Positions 16,480 to 25,038 of a DNA stretch of 64,000 bases are shown one piece after another. The translations under genes were made by a program, and so were the position numbers. Each line of letters starts with the position of its first letter. The first letter of the stretch is position 1. Origin of the DNA: Sporolituus thermophilus DSM 23256 (lineage in GTDB: Bacteria > Bacillota > Negativicutes > Sporomusales > Thermosinaceae); assembly GCF_900102435.1 (NCBI RefSeq), contig NZ_FNBU01000004.1:62001-126000 (forward strand). The letters run 5' to 3'. Under the pieces are notes generated by a model. That model had not been told where the DNA came from. It made no database searches and was given only the letters and a program-made list of their open reading frames with translations.

Positions 16480-17823
16480 ATGGATATCTCGTTGGCAGCG
16501 ATTATGTCAATTGTTGCGCTTGCAATTGTCGTTATTATAAGCTGTGTTAACGAAGACCTCAACGTCGGTTTCCTTGGCATCGGTTTTGCTATCCTTGTCG
16601 GCGGTCTCTGGGGCGGGACCGCGGCCGCCAAAGTTATGAGCTATTTCCCGACCAGCCTGTTTATGATCTTGGTCGGCGTTACCTTCCTCTTCGGGATGGC
16701 GCAGACCAACGGCACCATGGAAAAGCTGACCGCTTACTCGGTCCGCCTCTGTAAAGGCAACACTGCGTTAATGCCGCTGATTATTTTCATTCTTACCACT
16801 TTTGTTACCACCATTGGACCGGGCAATATCGCCGGTACCGCCCTCATGGCGCCGGTTGCCATGGCGATTGCCACCCGGATTGGCATGCCGGCTTTCCTCA
16901 TGACGCTACTGGTTGTCGGCGCCGCTAACGGGGCTGCTTTCTCGCCCTTTGCGCCGACCGGCATTATTTCCAATGGCATAATTGCGAAGATGGCCCCTCA
17001 GCTGGGCCTCACCGACCTGAGCGGCCTGGCCTGGAAAATCCATTTCAACTCCGAAATCGCCCAAGGCTTTGTCAACATCGGCGGCTTTTTCCTCCTCGGC
17101 GGTTGGGCCTGGATCCGCAAACAGCGCGGTGAAAAGCTTAATATTGATGAGCTCGCACCCAAGCCTGAACCCTTCAATAAGCATCAGTGGCTTACCCTGG
17201 CCGCGGTCGGCGTGCTTATCGTCCTTGTTGTTCTGCCCGGTCTGCCGGCCTTCAAAGGCGTCTTCCCCAAAACCGTTATGAACCTCTTGTCCAACGTCGG
17301 TTCCATCGCTTTCATACTGGCCGGCATTCTCATGCTGACCGGCTCGGGTGACAGCAAGGCGGCGATTAAGGTAATGCCCTGGGGCGTTATCATGATGGTG
17401 TGCGGTGTTACCGTCCTCATCGAGGTAATGGATAAAGCCGGCGGCCTCAATGCCATGGTCAAGATGATTGGCGCTATTTCCAACCCCGTTACCGTAAATG
17501 CCTGGCTGGGTCTCATCACCGGCGTCATCTCCGCCTACTCCAGCTCGTCCGGGGTGGTAATGCCCATGTTCCTGCCGATGGTGCCCGGTCTGATCAAGGA
17601 AATCGGCGGCGGCAACCCGGTGGCGATGATTTCCTCGATCAACATCGGCGCCCACCTCGTCGATACCTCGCCACTATCCACGCTCGGCGCGCTCTGCATC
17701 GCTTGCGCCGGCGAACACGAAGACAAAGCCAAACTGTTCCGCAACCTGCTCATCTGGGGTCTGTCCATGTCGGTTGTCGGCGCCATAGTTTGCTGGGTCT
17801 TCTTCGGCATCCTCAACCTTTAA
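16480..17823 (+). CDS. MatC-like carboxylate permease, copy 2
   Basis: 447 residues, strongly similar along its whole length to the protein at 14800-16095. The shared blocks include TTIGPGNIAGTALMAPVAMA, AAFSPFAPTGIISNGIIAKM and SAYSSSSGVVMPMFLPMVPG. The main difference is a 16-residue longer middle segment (VLPGLPAFKGVFPKTVMN region). The ATG at 16480 follows GGAGGAGGAG; the GTG at 16459 overlaps that site and is not used. Own promoter and terminators suggest separate control of the two copies. Confidence 0.82.
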   Translation: MDISLAAIMSIVALAIVVIISCVNEDLNVGFLGIGFAILVGGLWGGTAAAKVMSYFPTSLFMILVGVTFLFGMAQTNGTMEKLTAYSVRLCKGNTALMPLIIFILTTFVTTIGPGNIAGTALMAPVAMAIATRIGMPAFLMTLLVVGAANGAAFSPFAPTGIISNGIIAKMAPQLGLTDLSGLAWKIHFNSEIAQGFVNIGGFFLLGGWAWIRKQRGEKLNIDELAPKPEPFNKHQWLTLAAVGVLIVLVVLPGLPAFKGVFPKTVMNLLSNVGSIAFILAGILMLTGSGDSKAAIKVMPWGVIMMVCGVTVLIEVMDKAGGLNAMVKMIGAISNPVTVNAWLGLITGVISAYSSSSGVVMPMFLPMVPGLIKEIGGGNPVAMISSINIGAHLVDTSPLSTLGALCIACAGEHEDKAKLFRNLLIWGLSMSVVGAIVCWVFFGILNL

Positions 17824-17835
17824 TTGGTCTTGCGG

Positions 17836-17862
17836 CCGGAGCGGGTTTTCGCTCCGGTCTTT
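17836..17862 (+). terminator. Intrinsic terminator
   Basis: CCGGAGCG (17836-17843) and CGCTCCGG (17850-17857) form a perfect stem over GGTTTT and are followed by TCTTTAAATTTT. Confidence 0.8.
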
Positions 17863-17958
17863 AAATTTTAAAATTTCCGCTAGCAGGGTTTTTTCGTTGT
17901 TTTTTCAAAATACTATATTTATCCTGGAATATCAAATGAGGAGGTAGTAGTTTTAGCG

Positions 17959-19143
17959 ATGAAACCGTTGCAAGGAGTTGTCGTTTTAGACCTGACCCGG
18001 GTGTTGGCCGGCCCTTATGCGGCCATGATGATGGCCGATTTCGGCGCCAATGTGATTAAAATTGAGCCGCCGGGGGTTGGTGATGATTCCCGTGCGTTCG
18101 GCCCGTTTGTCGGTAAAGAGAGCGCTTATTTCATGAGCCTTAACCGCAACAAACGGTCGATGACGCTTAATTTAAAGCATTCTGAAGCCCGGGAACTTTT
18201 TAAAGAGATGGTGAAAAAGGCTGACGTTGTCTTGGAAAATTACCGGCCGGGTACTATGGAAAAGTTTGGGCTGGGATATGATGATCTTAAGAAAATCAAT
18301 CCGCGCATTATTTATGCCGCCTGCTCAGGCTTTGGCCATTCCGGTCCTTACATGGATAAGCCGGCCTATGACGTCATCGTCCAGGCCATGGGCGGCATTA
18401 TGAGCATTACCGGCCAAGAAAACGGCGAACCGACGCGGGTGGGAGCTTCGATTGGCGACATTACGGCCGGCCTGTTTACCATGATTGGGGTTATGATGGC
18501 CCTCTATCATCGCAGCATCACCGGTGAGGGGCAAAAAGTGGATGTCGGTATGCTGGACTGCCAGGTAGCCATCCTGGAAAACGCCATTGCCCGGTACCTT
18601 ACTTCCGGCATTGTGCCTAAACCCCTTGGCAACCGTCATCCGTCGATTACGCCGTTTGAAGCCTTTACGGCGAAAGACGGGTATGTCATCGTCGGCGCCG
18701 GCAATGACCGGCTGTGGGAGAAACTGTGCAACCTCATCGGCCGTCCCGATTTGGTAGCCGACGAGCGGTTTGTTACCAATGCCAAACGGACGCAGAATGT
18801 GAAGGAGCTTAAAGTAATTCTCGATGATGTCTTCTCTGCCAAAACGGTGGACGAGTGGCTTAAAGAACTGGAAGAAGCGGGTATTCCCTGCGGGCCGATT
18901 AATACCATCGACCGGGTGATTAACGACCCACAAGTCCAGGCCCGGGAGATGATTGTCGAAACCGACCATCCCGTTGCCGGTAAAATCAAGATGGCGGGCG
19001 TACCCATCAAGATGTCCGCTACCCCTGGCGCGGTAGAGCGGCCGGCGCCGCTGTTAGGCCAGCATACCGAGGAAATATTGGCGGAAGTGCTGGGGCTGTC
19101 AGCCGAAGAAGTGGCCGCCTTGCGGGCCAAGGACGTGCTGTAA
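17959..19143 (+). CDS. Class III CoA-transferase (CaiB/BaiF family)
   Basis: 394 residues. N-terminal VVVLDLTRVLAGPYAAMMMADFGANVIKIEPP is the family signature, and VGASIGDITAG supplies the expected catalytic aspartate (Asp167). The enzyme moves CoA between carboxylic acids through an aspartyl anhydride. The substrate cannot be told from sequence. Its neighbours (carboxylate permeases, propionate genes) suggest an organic acid used in fermentation. AGGAGGT lies 13 bases before the ATG, which is longer than usual. Confidence 0.88.
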   Translation: MKPLQGVVVLDLTRVLAGPYAAMMMADFGANVIKIEPPGVGDDSRAFGPFVGKESAYFMSLNRNKRSMTLNLKHSEARELFKEMVKKADVVLENYRPGTMEKFGLGYDDLKKINPRIIYAACSGFGHSGPYMDKPAYDVIVQAMGGIMSITGQENGEPTRVGASIGDITAGLFTMIGVMMALYHRSITGEGQKVDVGMLDCQVAILENAIARYLTSGIVPKPLGNRHPSITPFEAFTAKDGYVIVGAGNDRLWEKLCNLIGRPDLVADERFVTNAKRTQNVKELKVILDDVFSAKTVDEWLKELEEAGIPCGPINTIDRVINDPQVQAREMIVETDHPVAGKIKMAGVPIKMSATPGAVERPAPLLGQHTEEILAEVLGLSAEEVAALRAKDVL

Positions 19144-19151
19144 CCGGCTTG

Positions 19152-19195
19152 TTGCACCGCTGTCCGTTATGCTGTATACTGTGATTGCAGCATAA
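19152..19195 (+). promoter_or_regulatory. Promoter with overlapping inverted repeat
   Basis: TTGCAC (19152-19157) and TATACT (19175-19180) are 17 bases apart. TTATGCTG (19167-19174) and CAGCATAA (19188-19195) form an inverted repeat around the -10 region, so it could be an operator or an RNA hairpin. Confidence 0.5.
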
Positions 19196-19218
19196 TCCAA
19201 GCAGGGGAGGCAGCAGCT

Positions 19219-19770
19219 ATGGGCACAAATGACAGTATTATCGAGCATTCGATTATTTCCCGGAAAAACGTTATAGTGATGGGCATTGCCGCCCTGCTTT
19301 TTCTAGCCTGGGCGGCATTTACCGCTTACCGGTGGTTCTATTTGAATATTAAACAACCGTCGGAAGCCTTTTTCCTGGCGATGCTGGCATTTGCACTGTT
19401 TGAGCGGTCCAAACCGACTTATGTGTATGAGGCCGGCAAAAAGACGCTACGGATTACCAAACATGGCTTATTTGGCACCGATGTTTATGAAATTCCGTAC
19501 AAGGATATCTTCGGCATCTACCAGTATAAAGCGCAGCTCATCCGGCCGGTTAAGTTCCGGCGCACATACCGACTCCACTCGGCCCTTGACAACCGGCGGG
19601 TTTGGACGGTCGCTTATACCGCGCCGGGCAAAAAAGGCAAACCGGAAAACCGGCGGGTATACTTTAAGCCAAGTGAGGCCATGCTCCGCTTTTTGCAGGA
19701 AAAGATGCCGAACAAGGTTATGGTGCCGGAAGAACAGGTCGTTGTCGATATTATTAAGAACACCGACTAG
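19219..19770 (+). CDS. Membrane protein of unknown function
   Basis: 183 residues. Two hydrophobic helices (about residues 19-38 and 50-62) are followed by a soluble, mostly beta-strand domain (YVYEAGKKTLRITKHGLFGTDVYEIPYKDI) rich in Arg and Lys. The layout recalls small membrane proteins with a pleckstrin-like domain, but I do not recognise a family. GGGGAGG precedes the ATG. It is a single-gene unit with its own promoter and terminator. Confidence 0.75.
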   Translation: MGTNDSIIEHSIISRKNVIVMGIAALLFLAWAAFTAYRWFYLNIKQPSEAFFLAMLAFALFERSKPTYVYEAGKKTLRITKHGLFGTDVYEIPYKDIFGIYQYKAQLIRPVKFRRTYRLHSALDNRRVWTVAYTAPGKKGKPENRRVYFKPSEAMLRFLQEKMPNKVMVPEEQVVVDIIKNTD

Positions 19771-19775
19771 GCGTA

Positions 19776-19808
19776 AAGCTCCAAAGAAGATTCTTTGGGG
19801 CTTTTTTC
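19776..19808 (+). terminator. Intrinsic terminator
   Basis: AAGCTCCAAAGAA pairs with TTCTTTGGGGCTT (one G-T pair), followed by TTTT. Confidence 0.85.
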
Positions 19809-19818
19809 TTTACTTTTA

Positions 19819-19848
19819 CCAGGAATTTTCCTTTTAACAGCGAATACT
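19819..19848 (+). promoter_or_regulatory. Sigma-H-like promoter before the TrkA fragment
   Basis: CCAGGAATTTTCC and CGAATACT, with GAATA at 19842-19846, are spaced as in the other copies. It could drive the TrkA fragment and the permease after it. Confidence 0.55.
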
Positions 19849-19899
19849 TCGATGTTTGATATTTAATGAAAATTTTCTCATATTTACGGAGGTGACCCT

Positions 19900-20091
19900 G
19901 TGCGCGTTGTCATTGTCGGCGCAGGCAAGGTGGGCTATAGTCTCGCCCAACGCCTGTCCGAAGAAAACCACGAGGTGGTGGTAATAGAGAAAGATGAAGA
20001 ACGCCGCAGTATTGTCCAAAATAACCTGGATGTAATGACAATGCTTGTATTTTTACGGCCGGAATTTTGGCGGGCCCATCGTAACTGGTAA
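19900..20091 (+). pseudogene. TrkA-N (potassium uptake regulator) N-terminal fragment
   Basis: 63 residues starting at GTG after GGAGGTGA. The first 45 residues are a clean Rossmann NAD-binding start of TrkA (VVIVGAGKVGYSLAQRLSEE, VVVIEKDEER, NNLDVMTM). After that the sequence stops matching and ends within 18 residues, where full TrkA has about 400 more. No continuation was seen in other frames before the next gene at 20143. It looks like a deletion remnant that keeps its promoter and ribosome site; a working mini-protein is possible but less likely. Confidence 0.6.
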
Positions 20092-20142
20092 TAAACAACA
20101 AACGCAAGGTCAATTTTTTGATTGACTGAGGAGGTAATTTAC

Positions 20143-21420
20143 ATGAATGGGCAAATGGCCCTCATGGCCGTGATTGTCTTTGTTGCAACCTACGGCATTA
20201 TCGTTTCGGAAAAAATTCACCGGACCAAGATTGCCCTCGTTGGCGCCCTTGTCCTGCTGCTGATTAAAATCATGCCGCAGGAAGAAGCGATCGCCAAGGT
20301 CGATTTTAATACCTTAGGCCTGCTTATCGGCATGATGATTATTGTGGCCATAGCCATGCGCACCGGCATGTTCCAGTATATGGCCGTCAAGCTCGCCAAG
20401 CGGGTGCGGGGTAATCCGGTCAGGATTATGAGCGTCTTTTTTGCCTTTACTGCCGTTACCTCGGCTTTTTTGGACAACGTGACGACCGTTTTGCTGGTAA
20501 CGCCGATTATTTTCTCCATTACCGGGATTTTGAAAATCAATCCGGTGCCATTTCTCATTTCCGAGATCATGGCTTCCAATATCGGCGGCACGGCGACGCT
20601 TATCGGCGATCCTCCCAACATTATGATTGGCGGCGCCACCGGTTTGACTTTCAACGATTTTGTCATCAACCTGACGCCGGTCATTATTATCATTGGCTTT
20701 GTTACCAATTGGCTGTTCCTCTGGCTGTACCGCAAGGAGCTTGTCGTCGATCCGGCGGCCCAACAAGGAATTATGCAGCTTGATGAGGAGTCGTATCTCA
20801 CGGATAAAGCGCTGCTGCGCAAAGTGCTCATCGTCCTCGCCCTGACGATCGGCGGCTTTGTTGCCCACGGGCCGCTTGGCTTTGAATCGGCTACCATTGC
20901 CATGGGGGGCGCGGCCATCCTGCTCTTAATCAGCGGGATTGAGCCGGAAGAAATCTTCCGGGACGTCGAGTGGAACACCATCTTTTTCTTTATCGGCCTC
21001 TTTATTCTGGTCGGCGGCCTGGAGGTCACCGGCGTCATCCGCATGATTGCCGAATGGGGGCTGGCAATTACCCATTCCGATGTTCTGTTGATGAATGTTT
21101 TAATCCTGTGGCTTTCGGCTATAGCCTCGGCATTTATTGACAACATTCCTTTTGTGGCGACCATGATACCACTGATTAAGGCTGTGAACCAAATCAGCGG
21201 CATAGACGTTTCCGCCATGTGGTGGGCCTTGTCGCTGGGCGCCTGCCTGGGGGGCAACGGCACCATCATCGGCGCTTCGGCCAATGTCGTGGTATCCAGT
21301 ATGGCCGCTTCCCGCGGTTATCCCATGACTTTTGTCAGCTACCTGAAAATTGCCTTTCCGCTCATGCTTGTTTCCATTGTCATTTCCAATATTTACATTT
21401 ATTTCGTTTACTTGCGCTAA
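20143..21420 (+). CDS. ArsB/NhaD-type ion transporter
   Basis: 425 residues with about eleven membrane segments. Motifs of the ArsB/NhaD/P-permease group are present in both halves: FLDNVTTVLLVTPI with ATLIGDPPNIMIGGATGL, and FIDNIPFVATMIPL with GNGTIIGASANVV. Such proteins move anions or exchange Na+ for H+. Which applies here is not known, but in an organism with Na+ bioenergetics an antiporter role is attractive. GAGGAGGT places the start at 20143. A hairpin terminator follows. Confidence 0.85.
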   Translation: MNGQMALMAVIVFVATYGIIVSEKIHRTKIALVGALVLLLIKIMPQEEAIAKVDFNTLGLLIGMMIIVAIAMRTGMFQYMAVKLAKRVRGNPVRIMSVFFAFTAVTSAFLDNVTTVLLVTPIIFSITGILKINPVPFLISEIMASNIGGTATLIGDPPNIMIGGATGLTFNDFVINLTPVIIIIGFVTNWLFLWLYRKELVVDPAAQQGIMQLDEESYLTDKALLRKVLIVLALTIGGFVAHGPLGFESATIAMGGAAILLLISGIEPEEIFRDVEWNTIFFFIGLFILVGGLEVTGVIRMIAEWGLAITHSDVLLMNVLILWLSAIASAFIDNIPFVATMIPLIKAVNQISGIDVSAMWWALSLGACLGGNGTIIGASANVVVSSMAASRGYPMTFVSYLKIAFPLMLVSIVISNIYIYFVYLR

Positions 21421-21422
21421 CG

Positions 21423-21456
21423 AAAACGGGGCAGGCCGCTGGCTTGCCCTGTTTTG
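21423..21456 (+). terminator. Intrinsic terminator
   Basis: AAAACGGGGCAGGCC and GGCTTGCCCTGTTTT form a stem over GCT with one wobble pair, followed by T-rich sequence. Confidence 0.8.
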
Positions 21457-21511
21457 TTTATTATCACTTTTGGCATTTTTCATGAAAGTGAAAAAAATAA
21501 CTTGCGTTGCT

Positions 21512-21539
21512 GGAGGTAATTTTCCCTGTTAACCGAATA
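21512..21539 (+). promoter_or_regulatory. Sigma-H-like promoter of the rnf operon
   Basis: GGAGGTAATTTTCC with CCGAATA, GAATA at 21535-21539, matches the other copies in the window, especially the one at 19819. It lies 150 bases before the first gene of the rnf operon. Confidence 0.5.
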
Positions 21540-21566
21540 TTTTTATTAGGAACAATATTTTTATTA
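21536..21566 (+). repeat. Tandem 13-base AT-rich repeat before rnf
   Basis: AATATTTTTATTA occurs at 21536-21548 and again at 21554-21566, offset by 18 bases. The first copy overlaps the -10 of the sigma-H-like promoter, so the pair could bind a regulator or act as a second promoter region. Confidence 0.6.
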
Positions 21567-21691
21567 AGATTAATATCGCCAATGAGACTATTTCGTCACG
21601 CGGCTGCATAGGAATCGAGAGGAGAGAAAAGGCAAGCGGCGTGGTAGCGGTCAACTGGTATGACCATAAGACCAGACAAGGAGGCGATAAA

Positions 21692-22111
21692 GTGGCAAAA
21701 GAACAGGAGGGTATCGTAATCGAGCTGGCAGGGGATATGGCCAGAGTCAAAACCAGCCGCCATAACGACTGTGAAAACTGCGGTGCCTGCCCTGGCAACG
21801 CGGCGATTGTCGTGGAAGCCCGCAATGCCGTAGGGGCACGGCCAGGACAGCGGGTAGCTCTGCAGGTTCCGGAAGTAAACATGCTAAAAGCCGCTTTTAT
21901 TGTTTACGTCCTTCCGCTTTTGGCGATATTTCTTGGGGCGGCTGCCGGGAATTATTTGGCCGGAGGGCTGGGCATACCCGCCTTATGGCTGCAAATCGGC
22001 GGCGGCGGCCTTGCTTTTGGAGCGTCCCTTGCCTATATCCGGTATGTTGATCGTAGTGCCAAGTCGAATGCCAAAATGCAGCCTATCATTACGCGCATTT
22101 TGTCTAACTAA
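21692..22111 (+). CDS. RseC/MucC-family protein heading the rnf operon
   Basis: 139 residues from GTG at 21692, after AAGGAGGCG. The N-terminal soluble part has the RseC cysteine motif (CENCGACPG), and two membrane helices follow (AAFIVYVLPLLAIFLGAAAG and LWLQIGGGGLAFGASLAYI). RseC relatives are commonly found with Rnf/Rsx complexes and may take part in electron transfer to the complex or its assembly. The distance to rnfC is 14 bases. Confidence 0.85.
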   Translation: MAKEQEGIVIELAGDMARVKTSRHNDCENCGACPGNAAIVVEARNAVGARPGQRVALQVPEVNMLKAAFIVYVLPLLAIFLGAAAGNYLAGGLGIPALWLQIGGGGLAFGASLAYIRYVDRSAKSNAKMQPIITRILSN

Positions 22112-22125
22112 AAAGGGGTGAAAGT

Positions 22126-23445
22126 ATGGCAAAAAGCTTTCGTGGGGGTGTACATCCCAACGATCGGAAAGGGTATACGGCTGCCAAACCCGTTGAGGTT
22201 GCGCCAGTACCGCAGAAAGTCATTATTCCTACCCGCCAGCATATTGGTGCGCCGTGTGCGCCAATTGTGAAGGTAGGTGATCTGGTCAAAAAAGGCCAGG
22301 TCATTGCCGACGCGCAGGCCTTTGTTGCCAGTCCGGTACATGCGTCCACATCCGGCAAGGTAGTGGAAATCGGCGAATATCCGCACCCTGTGTTCGGCAC
22401 GTGTCAGGCCATTGTCATTGAAGCCGACGGTCTGGACGAGTGGGCCGACGGGCTGCCGCTCAGTCGTGACTGGCGTAGTCTGGACAGCGGCGCGATCCGC
22501 GATATTATTCGCCAAGCCGGGATTGTCGGCATGGGGGGCGCGACCTTCCCGACCCATGTAAAAATGGCGCCGCCCAAGGAAAAACCGGTCGATACATTTA
22601 TTTTAAACGGCGCCGAATGCGAGCCCTATTTAACCGCCGACCACCGCGTCATGCTGGAAGCGGCCGACCGCGTAGTTACAGGCATGCAAATCGCCATGAA
22701 GGTGCTGGGCGTAACAAGGGGGCTTATTGGCATCGAGGAAAATAAGCCCGATGCTATTGACGGCATGCGTAAAGCCTGTGAGGGGACAGGCATCGAAGTA
22801 GTACCGCTCAAAACCAAATACCCGCAAGGAGCGGAAAAAACCCTTATAAAAGTGCTGACTGACCGGGAAGTTCCCTCCGGTGGACTGCCCATGGACGTGG
22901 GGGTCGTCGTGCAGAACGTCGGCACGGTCGTAGCCATTGCCGACGCTGTCGAAAAGGGCATTCCCCTGATTGAACGGGTCACGACTGTCACCGGCGGGGC
23001 GGTAGCGGAGCCGAAAAACTTGCTGCTCCGGATAGGTACAACCTTCCGGCAGGCCATTGAACTATGCGGCGGCTATAAAGAGCAGGCCGTAAAGGTGATC
23101 ATGGGCGGCCCCATGATGGGATTGGCCCAACGCACGCTCGACGTGCCGGTTATCAAGGGAACTTCCGGTATTTTGGCTCTGGCGGCCGGCGATGTAAATC
23201 ATGGCCCCGAACGGCCTTGTATCCGCTGTGGCCGCTGCGTCGAGGCCTGTCCGATGGGACTGGTGCCCAGCATGCTGAGTGTGCTTGGCGAGCGGGGGTT
23301 GTACGTCGTGGCTAAAGACGAGCATGACCTGCTGGATTGCGTCGAGTGCGGCTCCTGTGTTTACGTTTGCCCGGCCAAGCGCAATATTGTGCATTACATT
23401 AAACTGGCCAAAGCACAGAACGCGGCAGCGGCCGCGAAGAAATAG
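22126..23445 (+). CDS. rnfC: Rnf electron transport complex subunit C
   Basis: 439 residues. An N-terminal biotinyl-like region, a 51-kDa type NADH/FMN domain (GIVGMGGATFPTHVKM, LNGAECEPYLTADH) and two 4Fe-4S motifs (CIRCGRCVEACP and CVECGSCVYVCP) follow in order. RnfC is the peripheral NADH-binding subunit facing the cytoplasm. Rnf transfers electrons between reduced ferredoxin and NAD+ while moving Na+ or H+. Confidence 0.96.
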   Translation: MAKSFRGGVHPNDRKGYTAAKPVEVAPVPQKVIIPTRQHIGAPCAPIVKVGDLVKKGQVIADAQAFVASPVHASTSGKVVEIGEYPHPVFGTCQAIVIEADGLDEWADGLPLSRDWRSLDSGAIRDIIRQAGIVGMGGATFPTHVKMAPPKEKPVDTFILNGAECEPYLTADHRVMLEAADRVVTGMQIAMKVLGVTRGLIGIEENKPDAIDGMRKACEGTGIEVVPLKTKYPQGAEKTLIKVLTDREVPSGGLPMDVGVVVQNVGTVVAIADAVEKGIPLIERVTTVTGGAVAEPKNLLLRIGTTFRQAIELCGGYKEQAVKVIMGGPMMGLAQRTLDVPVIKGTSGILALAAGDVNHGPERPCIRCGRCVEACPMGLVPSMLSVLGERGLYVVAKDEHDLLDCVECGSCVYVCPAKRNIVHYIKLAKAQNAAAAAKK

Positions 23446-23459
23446 GGGAGGTCGGCGGT

Positions 23460-24455
23460 ATGAGCGTACAAGCGAAAATTGAAACAGGCACGCTTACAGT
23501 GTCGGCATCGCCCCATATCCGGTGCGATGAGTCGATTGCCAAGATTATGTGGACGGTCAACGCGGCCCTGGCGCCGGCGGCGCTATTTTCCGTTTATCAT
23601 TTTGGTTTGCCGGCGCTAACGACCATGGTGATCTGTATTGTCGCGGCGGTAGGTACGGAATATTTGATCCAGAAATGGCAGGGGAAAGAGGTAACGGTCA
23701 GCGACGGCAGCGCTTTTCTGACCGGGCTTTTGCTCGCCATGAACGTACCCGCTACTTTGCCATGGTATATGCCGCTTTTAGGCTCGATTGTCGCGATTGC
23801 GATCGCCAAACATACCATGGGCGGCCTTGGCTACAATATTTTTAACCCCGCCCTTATCGGTCGGGCTTTTATGCTGGCGTCCTGGCCGGTAGCCATGACA
23901 ACCTGGCCGACGATGCCGAGCAAAGTGGACGGCGTGACATCGGCAACACCGCTTGGCATCCTGAAACTGCAGGGCTATGAAAAGCTGGTGCAGGTGTTCG
24001 GCGATCGTCCGGAATTGTACAAAGCGCTCTTTTTGGGGTTCCGCAGCGGCAGCATGGGCGAGACGTCGGCGCTGCTCATACTGCTTGGCGGTTTGTATCT
24101 TATTTACCGCGGCTACATTAATTGGCAGGTTCCGGCGGCCATGATCGGCACAGTCGCCGTCCTGACCTGGGCGTTTGGCGGCTCGGCCGGCCTGTTTACC
24201 GGCGATCCGCTGGTGCATATGATTTCCGGCGGTTTGATGCTCGGCGCCTTCTTTATGGCTACCGATATGGTCACAATTCCTATTACCATTAAAGGGCAAA
24301 TTATATTTGCCGTTGGTGCGGGGGTTTTAACGGTGCTTATCCGTCTGCTTGGCGGTTATCCCGAAGGCGTTTGCTATGCCATTTTGTTGATGAACTCGGT
24401 GACGCCGCTCATCGACCGGTTGATAAAACCGGTAAAGTATGGGGCAAGGAGGTAA
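23460..24455 (+). CDS. rnfD: Rnf electron transport complex subunit D
   Basis: 331 residues with about nine to ten membrane segments. The flavinylation region VTSATPLG gives Thr163 as the expected covalent FMN site, and GGLGYNIFNPALIGRAF is a family block. It is part of the ion-moving core of Rnf. Its start follows AGGGGAGG 14 bases after rnfC. Confidence 0.95.
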   Translation: MSVQAKIETGTLTVSASPHIRCDESIAKIMWTVNAALAPAALFSVYHFGLPALTTMVICIVAAVGTEYLIQKWQGKEVTVSDGSAFLTGLLLAMNVPATLPWYMPLLGSIVAIAIAKHTMGGLGYNIFNPALIGRAFMLASWPVAMTTWPTMPSKVDGVTSATPLGILKLQGYEKLVQVFGDRPELYKALFLGFRSGSMGETSALLILLGGLYLIYRGYINWQVPAAMIGTVAVLTWAFGGSAGLFTGDPLVHMISGGLMLGAFFMATDMVTIPITIKGQIIFAVGAGVLTVLIRLLGGYPEGVCYAILLMNSVTPLIDRLIKPVKYGARR

Positions 24456-24461
24456 GCGCGC

Positions 24462-25028
24462 ATGTCACACGGCCATGAGCAGCAAAGCAGCAGTATTTTT
24501 AAAGTAGGCATAAATCTTGCCATCGCCTGCTTTCTTTCCGGGGCGGTTATTGCCAGCACTTACGCCATGACGGCGCCGATCGCCGCCCAGGAGCGCATTA
24601 ATCAGAAAAACAAGGCCATGAAAGAACTCGTCGCCGACGCCCAGGAATTTAAGCCTGTTGACGGTAAAACGGATTGGTACGCGGCCTTGAAAGACGGCAA
24701 AATCGTGGCTTATGTGGTGCCGGCGGAAAGCAAGGGCTATGGCGGCGCCATCAAGATGGTGACGGCCATCAGCCCCGACGGCAAAGTAATCGACTACAAA
24801 ATATTGGCTCACAATGAAACCCCCGGCCTGGGCGACAAGGCGGCCGAGCCCAAATTCCGCAAGCAGTTCGCCGGCAAAGCCGCCCAAGATCTGGAAGTGG
24901 TGAAAACACCGACGGACAAAAATATTCAGGCCCTGACAGGCGCTACCATCACTTCCCGGGCCGTTACCAAAGGCATCCGGGAAGCGGCGGAACAAGTGGC
25001 GGCTTACGCGGCAAGCCAGAAGAAGTGA
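24462..25028 (+). CDS. rnfG: Rnf electron transport complex subunit G
   Basis: 188 residues with one N-terminal membrane helix (about residues 17-37) and an extracytoplasmic FMN domain. The motif TGATITS places the covalent FMN on Thr164. ETPGLGDKA is a second family block. RnfG carries electrons on the outer face of the membrane. Confidence 0.95.
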   Translation: MSHGHEQQSSSIFKVGINLAIACFLSGAVIASTYAMTAPIAAQERINQKNKAMKELVADAQEFKPVDGKTDWYAALKDGKIVAYVVPAESKGYGGAIKMVTAISPDGKVIDYKILAHNETPGLGDKAAEPKFRKQFAGKAAQDLEVVKTPTDKNIQALTGATITSRAVTKGIREAAEQVAAYAASQKK

Positions 25029-25038
25029 GGTGTGGGTC

